DNA of 64,000 nucleotides from Bradyrhizobium diazoefficiens (GTDB taxonomy: Bacteria; Pseudomonadota; Alphaproteobacteria; Rhizobiales; Xanthobacteraceae): NCBI RefSeq assembly GCF_016616235.1, contig NZ_CP067100.1:6631001-6695000 (forward strand), given 5' to 3'. A program made the position numbers and the translations under genes. Numbering within the stretch: the first letter of the stretch is position 1; each line of letters begins with the position of its first letter. This document shows, piece by piece, positions 56,037 through 64,000 of the stretch. The notes beneath the pieces are model-generated. The model saw only the letters and a list, made by a program, of their open reading frames with translations, did not search any database and was not told where the DNA came from.

Positions 56037-58511
56037 TCAACCTGAAGATGCTTTCTTTTTTTTTGCGAGCTCCCGTTCAGGGAGCATCTCCGCACCAATA
56101 ATGCCCTCCATCGTCAATTGCGCTATCTCGGCGTCGGAGAGGCCGAGAAGCTCTGATAGGATCTCTCCGTTGTGCTGACCGAGCGTCGGCGCCGCTGTGC
56201 GGATCGCATATGGTTCTGCACCTTCGCGAATCGGCATCGAGGGCTGCGGATGCCTCCCTATGAAAGCGCGTTCGACCTCCTGCAGAAATGCCCGCGAGCC
56301 GAGATGCCGATCCTGGAGCAGGTCAATTGGCAGGCGGACCACGCCGGCAGCAACTTTTGCGGCCTGCAACTCGGACATGGCTTCGTCCGCGTTCCGGGTG
56401 ATCGTCCAGGCTGAGATGCCTGCCTCTATGACATCTTGAACTGACCGGCGAGCTTCCGCAGATTTCAGCGAAGCGTCCATCGACCAGTCGGGTCGGCCAA
56501 TAAGCAGCGCAAGCCTCTGCCACATGCGGGCGTCCGTCGCCGCTACCAGGATCCAGTTGTCCTCACCAGCACATCGGAAGCAGCCGTGCGGCACGAATTG
56601 CGGATGGCGATTGCCGTATCTTGTCGGCGGCGTACCGCAGATTGAGTGGACCGTGATCCATGGCGCCGCAAACGGCATCATGCATTCGATCTGCGCAAGG
56701 TCAATGAATTGCCCCTCCCCAGTTTTGCGCGCATGAATCAGGGCAACCAGAACTGCAGCGCAGCCGTTCAACCCGCCGACAGCATCCCCAAACGCGATAT
56801 GGCTCATGACGGGTGGCCCGACGGGGCTTCCGATCACGCTCGGCAATCCCGACCCCTGCTCGAGAGTTGAGCCGTAGGCCCGGCAATCGCGATGGACACT
56901 GTTCGCCCCAAAGGCTGACATCGACATCATGACGAGGCGCGGATTGAACGTTCTGAGCACGTCGTAGCCAAGCCCGAGCTTCGGCAACACATCAACAGAA
57001 TAGTTGTCGACGACAATATCGGCTTCCGCCAAAAGCCGCTTGGCAAGAGCGAGGCCCCGCGGCCGCGTCAGATCGAGTGTGATGCCGCGCTTGTTGCGGT
57101 TCATGATGCAGAAGCGCACTGTCTTTTCGTACATCTGGCCGTCGACGTAAGCAGGCCGCCGATCAACACCGCGCCACCAGTCCGGATACTGGATGGCCTC
57201 GATCTTGATGACGTCGGCGCCGAGATCAGCGAGGGTGCGCGTACACAACGGGCCAGCCCAGCCCATCGAGAAGTCAATGACGCGAATCCCATGCAACGGC
57301 TGCCGATCGGCATCGATGCAGTAGGACGACTCCGGCGCAGCGAAGGACATGTGTGTTCGGGTGTTCGCGAAAGCCCGTTGCTCGCCGGGAGCCGGAACCT
57401 TTCCCCCACGGCGCGGCGGTGTCAATGTCAGCCGCAGCATCGATCCAGCGGTGAGGCCATCTTCTTCTTCGCCAAACAGGACCGGTACGATTGCGCCGCG
57501 CGCCTTCTTCTCCGGGTCCTCTACCAGATCAGATATTTCGGGTACTTGCACGACCGGGATCTTGCGTTTCAGTCCCTCTGCAAACCACTCACGCGCTGTC
57601 CGCGCTTTTAGCCTCGGCACAAACTGTTGTTCGATCTGTTCCATCTGTTTCAGACGATCTTCGCCGCGGGCCAGAGCCGGATCACCACCCAATTCAGACA
57701 GGCCGAGCATGTCGCAGAATGCGCGCCATTGTGCCGGCGTTACAACGGTAACGCCGAGCCAACCCTTTCTGGTTTCGTAAATGCCGACGGGAAAGCCTGG
57801 CCAGAAGCGGTTAATGCCAATCCGGCGCATCACGTCGCCGCGCGCAAAGGCTTCGAACATGAGATACTCGCTGAGAGCGAGGCTCGATTCGAAAATATTG
57901 AGCGACCACGACCGTCCTGCCCTGCCCTGCATTCGTCCAATGGCTGAAGAAGCCGCGGCAATGAACCCCCAAAGCCCAGCGATGAGACCCGTTTGGAAAT
58001 CCGGTGCGTGCAATGGCGGCCCCTCGACCGGTCCAACCAGCTTGATAAGGCCGGCGAGCGCACGGACGGTCGTGTCGGTTGCGGAAAATCCTGCATAGGG
58101 ACCTTCGCGGCCGAACCAGCTCGCTTCAACATAGATCAACCCGGGATGCAAGAGGCGGATCGCGGCAATATCAATCGACGGGCAATCTGCTGAATCGACG
58201 TCGCAGCCATCGACCAGAACGTCACAATGCTGGATCAATGCCGTTAGCTGCGTGCTCGCGTCTCGGGCGGTGGGATCGATAGTTCTGCTTGATTTATTGA
58301 AGTTGAGGAATGCGAACCACGCGCTCTCACCCTTTGGGGTAAGCGGCGCGCTGCGGCGAAGTGGATCGCCGGCTGGCGGCTCGACTTTCTGCACATCGGC
58401 GCCGAAATCCGCGAACAACCGCGAGCAATAGCTTGTTGCAGCCGAGCTACCGATCTCGACGACCCGTAGATGCGATAACACTCCCATCGATGGCTCCATT
58501 TTCCTGGCCAT
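56037..58511 (-). CDS. Fused double CaiB/BaiF-family (class III) CoA-transferase
   Basis: 824 residues with two copies of the family fold. Copy 1 begins SHLRVVEIGSSAATSYCSRL then FADFGADVQKVEPPAGDP; copy 2 begins near residue 410 with HGIRVIDFSMGWAGPLCTRT then LADLGADVIKIEAIQYPDWW. Each normally makes a homodimer of about 400 residues, so the fusion replaces the dimer. The transfer is of CoA between acids; the partner acids are unknown. A start at 58487 has a better ribosome site (GGAG). The ThDP enzyme 487 bases upstream is on the same strand and may be linked. Confidence 0.88.
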   Translation of the reverse strand: MARKMEPSMGVLSHLRVVEIGSSAATSYCSRLFADFGADVQKVEPPAGDPLRRSAPLTPKGESAWFAFLNFNKSSRTIDPTARDASTQLTALIQHCDVLVDGCDVDSADCPSIDIAAIRLLHPGLIYVEASWFGREGPYAGFSATDTTVRALAGLIKLVGPVEGPPLHAPDFQTGLIAGLWGFIAAASSAIGRMQGRAGRSWSLNIFESSLALSEYLMFEAFARGDVMRRIGINRFWPGFPVGIYETRKGWLGVTVVTPAQWRAFCDMLGLSELGGDPALARGEDRLKQMEQIEQQFVPRLKARTAREWFAEGLKRKIPVVQVPEISDLVEDPEKKARGAIVPVLFGEEEDGLTAGSMLRLTLTPPRRGGKVPAPGEQRAFANTRTHMSFAAPESSYCIDADRQPLHGIRVIDFSMGWAGPLCTRTLADLGADVIKIEAIQYPDWWRGVDRRPAYVDGQMYEKTVRFCIMNRNKRGITLDLTRPRGLALAKRLLAEADIVVDNYSVDVLPKLGLGYDVLRTFNPRLVMMSMSAFGANSVHRDCRAYGSTLEQGSGLPSVIGSPVGPPVMSHIAFGDAVGGLNGCAAVLVALIHARKTGEGQFIDLAQIECMMPFAAPWITVHSICGTPPTRYGNRHPQFVPHGCFRCAGEDNWILVAATDARMWQRLALLIGRPDWSMDASLKSAEARRSVQDVIEAGISAWTITRNADEAMSELQAAKVAAGVVRLPIDLLQDRHLGSRAFLQEVERAFIGRHPQPSMPIREGAEPYAIRTAAPTLGQHNGEILSELLGLSDAEIAQLTMEGIIGAEMLPERELAKKKKASSG

Positions 58512-58997
58512 GCTGATAATTAGCCGCGCAGTGGAAGCCTGGTGTCACCATGAGCGCAGCGCTGCTTAGCATTACGACACACCGTCTTTTGCGACTGGCA
58601 CGATGTGGCGGTACTGCCACCGAGGGCGGGCGCGCACCATGATCCATCGCAGCGTCTCCGCAGAATCAATGGCGTCGTCGATCTCGAAGATCGAGGTACT
58701 CGACAGGATCTTCCGTTACATCAGGCTGACGTGGAAGTTCTGTATAAATCTTGCGGGATGTCGTCTCCTTGGTTCAAACGAACTAAAGCACTAGCTGCGT
58801 CGTCGGGCAGCTACCAAATCAAATAGCGCTGCAATTCTCAGGAGATTAGATCACCTGCTTATGGAGGCCGCTCTGCGAACGCTAGAAGCTCCGCAACTAA
58901 CCCATTGCAAGCTCGCCGAGCTTGCACGAGACGCCGACTTGAAACAAAACATTCTAGGGTCTGAAAGTTGATCCTTGCGATCCTTTTTTGCTTCTCC
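58512..58997. other. Intergenic, no gene recognised
   Basis: Gap between the ThDP enzyme and the CoA-transferase. It contains a + strand frame of about 60-70 codons without recognisable features. The spacing leaves room for a separate promoter. Confidence 0.4.
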
Positions 58998-60650
58998 TCA
59001 CTCGCGCAAACTCGACGACCGGCTTGGGGGTCCCAGTGCTTTGACCAGCAAGCGGATGTTTTCGGAATAGTCGATCGGCACATCGACAACATGGACGCCG
59101 CCGCCCGTGAACGCAGCCTCAAGCGTGGGTACCAGCGCATCGATCGACGCCACCCGCGCTCCCTTAGCGCCGTAGGATTCGGCGTAGCGGACGAAGTCGG
59201 GATTGCTAAAGCTTAGTCCGAAATCCGGGAGGTTGTCGACCGCCTGTTTCCAGCGGATCATGCCATAAGCGCCGTCAACGAGAATCAGAACCACGAGATT
59301 GAGCTTGAGCCTTACCGCGGTCTCGAGCTCCTGACTGTTCATCATGAAGCCACCATCGCCACAGATCGCCATCACCCGGCGGTCCGGATAGAGCATGGCC
59401 GCCGTGATCGCTGAGGGCAGCCCAGCCCCCATCGTCGCGAGTGCATTATCGAGCAGCAGCGTGTTGGCAACATAGGTCCGGTAGTTGCGTGCAAACCAGA
59501 TCTTGTACATGCCGTTGTCGAGCGCGACGATCCCGGATTCAGGCATGACAGCGCGAATGTCGTGCACGAGCCGCTGCGGCGTGACAGGGAAGCGGCCTTC
59601 GGTGTTGCGATCGGCGATACGCCCTAGAATGCCTTCGCGCAACGGCAACAGCGCGTCGGCATTCGGTAGTTTGCCTTCGAGACGGTCGGCTAGCAGTTCG
59701 AGACTCGGTCCCAAATCGCCAATGACCTCGGCATGCGGAAAGTAGACCCGCTCGACGTTTGCCGGCGTATAGCCGACGTGCACGACCTTCGGTCCGTTGG
59801 GTCCCATGATGAAGGGTGGCTTCTCCACCGTATCATGACCAACGGCGATGATCAGGTCTGTCCGGTCGATCGCCTCATGGACGTAATCGCGCTCCGAGAG
59901 GGCGGCCGTACCCATATAGAGGCTGGTACTTCCGGGAGCAGTCCCCTTGCCCATTTGGGTGGTGAAGAAGGGAATGCCGGTGCGCCGCACGAAATCGGCA
60001 ATGCCGAAAGACTTCGGCCGGCTCGCCGCCGCTCCTAACATGATCAGCGGACGCCTGGCCGCAAGGATCATCTCCGCAGCGCGCTTTAGCGCATCCCGAT
60101 GCGCCACCGGAATCTCCATAGGATGGATCGGCACCATCGGGACCGGCTCGACCTCCTCGCGAGCGATGTCTTCTGGCAGCTCCAGATGCACCGGCCCTGG
60201 CCGCTCCTCCATGGCAAGGCGGAACGCGTCGCGAATGATGGTGGGTATGCTTGAGGCGCTGACAATTTGGCGGGACATTTTGGTCAACGGCTTCATCGAC
60301 GCGACCACGTCGACGATCTGGAAGCGGGCTTGGCGGCTGCGCATGATCGCCTTCTGGCCGGTGAGCAGTACCATGGGCATCGCACCGAGGTGAGCGTAGG
60401 CGGCACCGGTGGTGAAATTGAGGGCACCCGGACCGAGCGTCGACATGCAGACGCCGGCCCGGCCGGTCAGCCGGCCGTGGGTCGCGGCCATGAAGGCGGC
60501 CGCCTGCTCATGCCGGGTCAGAACAAGCTCAATGCTCGAGCAACGCAGCGATTCGACAACATCAAGGTTCTCTTCGCCGGGCAGGCCGAATATCCGGTCG
60601 ACGCCCTCATGCTCCAGCGCCGCAACCAGTAGATCCGAGCCCTTTACCAT
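58998..60650 (-). CDS. Acetolactate-synthase-like ThDP-dependent enzyme
   Basis: 550 residues. The N-terminal ThDP domain has IFGLPGEENLDVVE and the catalytic Glu in LTRHEQAAAFMA. The middle domain is IMLGAAASRP. The C-terminal ThDP/Mg motif is AICGDGGFMMNSQELETAVR followed by DGAYGMI. This pattern resembles catabolic acetolactate synthases (AlsS) and related decarboxylases. The neighbouring CoA-transferase invites comparison with oxalyl-CoA decarboxylase/formyl-CoA transferase pairs, but the sequence looks nearer AlsS. No regulatory small subunit (IlvN) is present. Confidence 0.85.
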   Translation of the reverse strand: MVKGSDLLVAALEHEGVDRIFGLPGEENLDVVESLRCSSIELVLTRHEQAAAFMAATHGRLTGRAGVCMSTLGPGALNFTTGAAYAHLGAMPMVLLTGQKAIMRSRQARFQIVDVVASMKPLTKMSRQIVSASSIPTIIRDAFRLAMEERPGPVHLELPEDIAREEVEPVPMVPIHPMEIPVAHRDALKRAAEMILAARRPLIMLGAAASRPKSFGIADFVRRTGIPFFTTQMGKGTAPGSTSLYMGTAALSERDYVHEAIDRTDLIIAVGHDTVEKPPFIMGPNGPKVVHVGYTPANVERVYFPHAEVIGDLGPSLELLADRLEGKLPNADALLPLREGILGRIADRNTEGRFPVTPQRLVHDIRAVMPESGIVALDNGMYKIWFARNYRTYVANTLLLDNALATMGAGLPSAITAAMLYPDRRVMAICGDGGFMMNSQELETAVRLKLNLVVLILVDGAYGMIRWKQAVDNLPDFGLSFSNPDFVRYAESYGAKGARVASIDALVPTLEAAFTGGGVHVVDVPIDYSENIRLLVKALGPPSRSSSLRE

Positions 60651-62098
60651 GTGCCATGCTCCTTTTTTTGGCTCGCGATCTGCGCCTCGCGCCGTCAGTT
60701 GACCACGCGCCTGATCACCGACCTCGAAAACTCGGGAGGTGGACGTCTTGCCGCCAAGATCGGGCGCGCGCGTCTTGGACGTGGAAGATCAACTTGATTC
60801 AAGGCGAGCAGCGAGATCGATCTTACGGGACCGAGCATCATGTTTGCGGCAGGCAGCAAGGCCAAGGCGTCGGCGACGCCCCTACCGCGAAAGTCTGCGC
60901 CGAGTCGGCCTCAAAGATCGGGCCATGCTCGCCAATACCGAGGCTTGGCGACGATGCCGAGATCCCAATAACGGCCGCCATCTGGCCCTACAAGATGTGG
61001 TCTAACAGAAGCGTGGTCAGTATGGGACATCGCACCGCGCAGAGTTTCATCACAAACTGCATGGCGGAGGCACCACAATGCGATCGTCCATCGCCACCCG
61101 ACACTTATGTTCTTGCGCGATCTCGCGGCTGGCTTGGAGGGACAACCAAGTGAGCGCTTTGGGCACATTGACCTTGTGGACGACGATGACCTTGCACCCA
61201 TTGACAAGTGCACAGTCGAAAGCAAAGCGATCGATGCTGTGCGCCGCGCAAGCGCGTTCATGCCGGAAGAGGCCGCAACCGAATGCGGATGCATCGCAGA
61301 TACGAGTGAAGGGCTTGATGGCCAAACAGAGTGCTTCGATATTCTCGTGCACCAGCACGAGATCGATACCCTCACACTGACCAGCAGGCACCTCATCTTC
61401 AACGGACGCAGATTGGCGATCAGCCAGAACTCCTCGCGCAGGAAAACTTTGAGCGCGCGGAGACCGCCCTCAACCGCGGTTCCCGCGCAACTTGGAATCT
61501 GGCCGCCTACGCCTATGTTAATAGTCGATCTTTGCACGGTGCGCCCCACCATGGTCGTAAAGGATCCTGCGCCGATCGTAGCAATTTTCGTGCCGTCAAA
61601 GACATTGCTCTAACTTTGCCTCGAGAGGAGCCAAAGGATGCACTTCGCGCCGCGCCGAGCGAGTACCTCCGCGTGAGTGTCGGAATCTGAACATAGTCAT
61701 CTTGAACCGGACATGGCTGACACGACAAACGGAGCGTATGATGACGATTTCCTCTTGTGTGAAGGGTTTCGGATGCTGGCCGCTTGAGGGACGGCGCCAC
61801 GAGTTCGGCGGCCGGCGTCCGAAAGCCTCCAAGGGAGGAAACCGCGATTGGGGAAGGTAGAGCGGTGCGGCAGGCGCTATTGGTGATTTGAGTGCCGCGG
61901 GCGAGCTGTCTGATTTGGATCAAGCCGATGCAACGAGTCGTACGACGGTGAAGCGGCTGACGAATGAGCGGCGGTTGGCGTCGAACTCGATGAGTTGTCC
62001 GACGACTTGCGACGGCTGGCGGATATCTGAACGCACCCTGCCGTGGCCGGTCGAGAGCTGGCGATCACGACGAGCAGATTTGCAGGGTTGTGACGCGG
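60651..62098. other. Long intergenic region, no gene recognised
   Basis: About 1.45 kb. Competing frames run on both strands at 61050-61613, including a - strand frame with HENIEALCLAIKPFTRICDA that I cannot place. Probably decayed mobile DNA before the IS91 element. Confidence 0.4.
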
Positions 62099-63298
62099 TC
62101 ATGAGGTGTCGATCCTGATGCGGTTCGTTGGCGCTGTCGGCTGATGTCGTGGCGTTGCACCGCGCGCGAACACCTCAATGATGATCATGCGACCGCCGCA
62201 GCATGGACAACTCGGCTTGTTGGGATCGACGGCAGCGCTAGTGGGCTCGCCTTCAGGTTTTGCAACGGTGAGCAGCTCACGCGCGCGGGCGACGTTATCG
62301 GCGCACGCGCTTTTGGCGAACAGGCCGTAGTGGCGGATGCGGTGCAAGCCTTTTGGCAGCACATGGATGAGGAAGCGGCGGATGAACTCGTCAGTGGCAA
62401 GCGTCATGCGCTTGTGCCGATTGTGGCCCTCGATCCGGTAATCCTTCCACTTGAAGGTGATGCCCTGCTCGTCGACGGCGATCAAGCGGCTGTTGGCGAT
62501 GGCGACGCGATGGGTGTAGCGCGACAGATAGGCCAGCACCGCCTCGGGTCCGCCGAACGGGCGCTTGCTGTAGACCACCCATTCGCTTCTGCGCAGCGGC
62601 GCCAGATGGGTCGCGAAGGCCTGCGTGTCGGCAAGCAGGGCATGATCGCCGAAGAAGTTGAGGCGGCCGGCGGCGTACGCCGCCATGAGCTTCTCCAGGA
62701 ACAGCCGGCGGAACAGCCGCGAGAGCACGCGCACCGGGAGGAAGAATCCAGGTCGACACGATATCCACTTGCTGCCGTCGAGGGAGATGCCGCCACCCGG
62801 TACGATCATGTGCACATGGGGATGATGGGTCATGGCCGAGCCCCAGGTGTGCAGCACGGAGGTGATGCCAATGCGGGCGCCGAGGTGCCTCGGATCGGCG
62901 GCGATCGTCAGTATGGTCTCGGCCGAGACCTTGAACAGGAGATCGTAGACCACGGCCTTGTTCTGGTAGGCGATGTCGGCGACCGCCGCAGGCGGCGTGA
63001 ACACGACGTGATAGTGCGGCACCGGCAACAGGTCGGCTTCGCGGTCGGCAAGCCAGTCCTTCGCCGCGGCGCCCTGGCACTTTGGGCAATGCCGATTGCG
63101 GCAGGAGTTGTAGGCGATACTCGTATAGGCGCAGTCCGCGCAACGCGCGACATGGCCGCCGAGCGCTGCCGTGCGGCAACGCTCAATCGCCGACATCACC
63201 TTCAGCTGGTCGAGGCTGACATGGCCGGCATGGGCTCGACGCCATGCCGGACCATGGCTGCGGAAGACATCCGCAACCTCCAAGGCCGGGCGCGACAC
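62099..63298 (-). CDS. IS91-family (IS801-like) Y2 transposase
   Basis: 399 residues. The N-terminal zinc-like region has CADC, CRNRHCPKCQG; the HUH motif follows as PHVHMIVPGG, with VPHYHVVFTPP earlier. The catalytic tyrosines are in AVLAYLSRYTHRVAI. This is a rolling-circle transposase. It lies downstream of a tyrosine recombinase on the same strand, a common partner of this IS91 group. Confidence 0.92.
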   Translation of the reverse strand: MSRPALEVADVFRSHGPAWRRAHAGHVSLDQLKVMSAIERCRTAALGGHVARCADCAYTSIAYNSCRNRHCPKCQGAAAKDWLADREADLLPVPHYHVVFTPPAAVADIAYQNKAVVYDLLFKVSAETILTIAADPRHLGARIGITSVLHTWGSAMTHHPHVHMIVPGGGISLDGSKWISCRPGFFLPVRVLSRLFRRLFLEKLMAAYAAGRLNFFGDHALLADTQAFATHLAPLRRSEWVVYSKRPFGGPEAVLAYLSRYTHRVAIANSRLIAVDEQGITFKWKDYRIEGHNRHKRMTLATDEFIRRFLIHVLPKGLHRIRHYGLFAKSACADNVARARELLTVAKPEGEPTSAAVDPNKPSCPCCGGRMIIIEVFARGATPRHQPTAPTNRIRIDTS

Positions 63299-63306
63299 GC
63301 GCCGCG

Positions 63307-63998
63307 TCAGCCGGGCGGCCGGATCTCCTTCTTGAGCGCGATGTGCTCCAGCGGGCTCATGACCTCGCTGATCGTCTTGGTAGCGACGCGGGTATAGAGC
63401 GCCGTGGTGTCGAGCTTGGCGTCACCGAGCAACACCTGGATGACGCGGACATCGATGTTCTGCTCGAGCAGGTGGGTGGCGAAGCTGTGCCGCAAGGTGT
63501 GCAACGAGACGCGCTTATTGATCTTCGCCATCAGGGCGGCGGCATGACAGGCGCGATTGAGCTGGCGGGTGGTCATCGGCTGCGCCGGATCGCGGCCTGG
63601 GAACAGCCAACCCTGAGGCCGCGCCGCCTTCCACCAGGCCCGCAGCAACTCGAGCAGACTCGGCGATAGCATCACGTTACGGTCCTTGCCGCCCTTGCCC
63701 TGCTCGACGCGGATGATCATCCGCTTGCTGTCGATGTCGGGGACCTTGAGCGAGATCACCTCGGTGTCGCGCAGGCCGGCGCCGTAGGCACGCTCAGCGC
63801 CGCCTTGTACTTCAGCCCCGGCGCGGCATCGAGCAGCCTTGCCACTTCCTCCACGCTGAGTACTACCGGCAGCTTGCGCGGCTCGTGAATGACATGCGTG
63901 TGCTCGACGATCTCATGGCGCTTGAGTGTGACCTTAAAAAAGAACCGTAGGGTCGAGACGGTCTGATTGATGGTCGACAGGCCAACGCCGCTCGCCAT
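63307..63998 (-). pseudogene. Tyrosine recombinase, frameshifted and cut by the window end
   Basis: The C-terminal catalytic domain (63307-63780) is well kept: ISLKVPDIDSKR, HTLRHSFATHLLE and the Tyr in DTTALYTRVA. The upstream frame has the core-binding end TINQTVSTLRFFFKVTLKR. The two frames meet near 63789, where one base is missing: the text GTGCCTACGGC should read GTGGCCTACGGC to give SVAYGAGLRDTEV. The N-terminus lies beyond the window. It is the partner recombinase of the IS91-type element. Confidence 0.8.
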
Positions 63999-64000
63999 CA

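Noticed and set aside
62144..63397. A 417-codon antisense frame over the IS91 transposase
   Set aside because: The other strand has all the Y2 transposase motifs; the antisense frame has none.

Overview
The window looks like part of the symbiosis island of a Bradyrhizobium-type soybean or legume symbiont. The evidence is two NopT-type type III effectors with tts-box promoters, a giant SKWP-repeat effector, a NifA/sigma-54 promoter, many IS families (IS630, IS110, IS4, IS3, IS256, IS66, IS91), and moderately GC-rich genes mixed with AT-richer ones. No core housekeeping block, rRNA, tRNA or CRISPR was seen.

Region 1 (1-17.5 kb) is a type III effector region. It holds an unrecognised hydrophobic-helix protein, NopT1, an IS630 relic, a trehalose-6-phosphate synthase with a canonical tts box (so probably a secreted effector), a roughly 3,100-residue SKWP-repeat effector split by one frameshift, a small secreted protein, and NopT2. 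The SKWP protein is the most unusual item. About 26 repeats of roughly 40 residues are followed by a region with the motif DGDFDGD, as in RNA polymerase catalytic barrels, and then by a complete shikimate kinase domain.

Region 2 (17.5-31.4 kb) carries accessory metabolism on the + strand: a truncated copy of a P450 gene, a methyltransferase, a small secreted Cys protein, a biotin-dependent acyl-CoA carboxylase operon (biotin carboxylase, BCCP, carboxyltransferase), an acyl-CoA ligase, and a SAICAR-synthetase-like/HAD pair behind a NifA-sigma-54 promoter. A full-length cytochrome P450 follows. A di-heme cytochrome c peroxidase lies convergent to it.

Region 3 (32-54.7 kb) is a candidate undescribed biosynthetic cluster, all on the - strand and interrupted by IS elements. 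From upstream to downstream it holds a diaminobutyrate aminotransferase, an ornithine-cyclodeaminase-like enzyme, an M19 dipeptidase, a short aspartate kinase, a GNAT enzyme, [IS4], a radical SAM/SPASM enzyme, a Gfo/Idh oxidoreductase, a frameshifted methyltransferase, a YqcI/YcgG-family enzyme (the family includes heme N-oxygenases), an APC amino-acid permease and a lysine-2,3-aminomutase-like radical SAM enzyme. The gene set suggests a modified, possibly N-oxygenated diamino acid made from aspartate. The product is unknown. A PEP-mutase fragment lies just beyond it.

Region 4 (49-53.3 kb) is an IS66 element nested in a decayed IS256-type element next to an IS3 relic; it separates the aminotransferase from the rest of the cluster. 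Region 5 (56-64 kb) has a fused double CoA-transferase and an acetolactate-synthase-like ThDP enzyme, then an IS91-family element with a frameshifted tyrosine recombinase at the window edge.

All family names come from reading the translated sequence and recalling family motifs; no database search was run.
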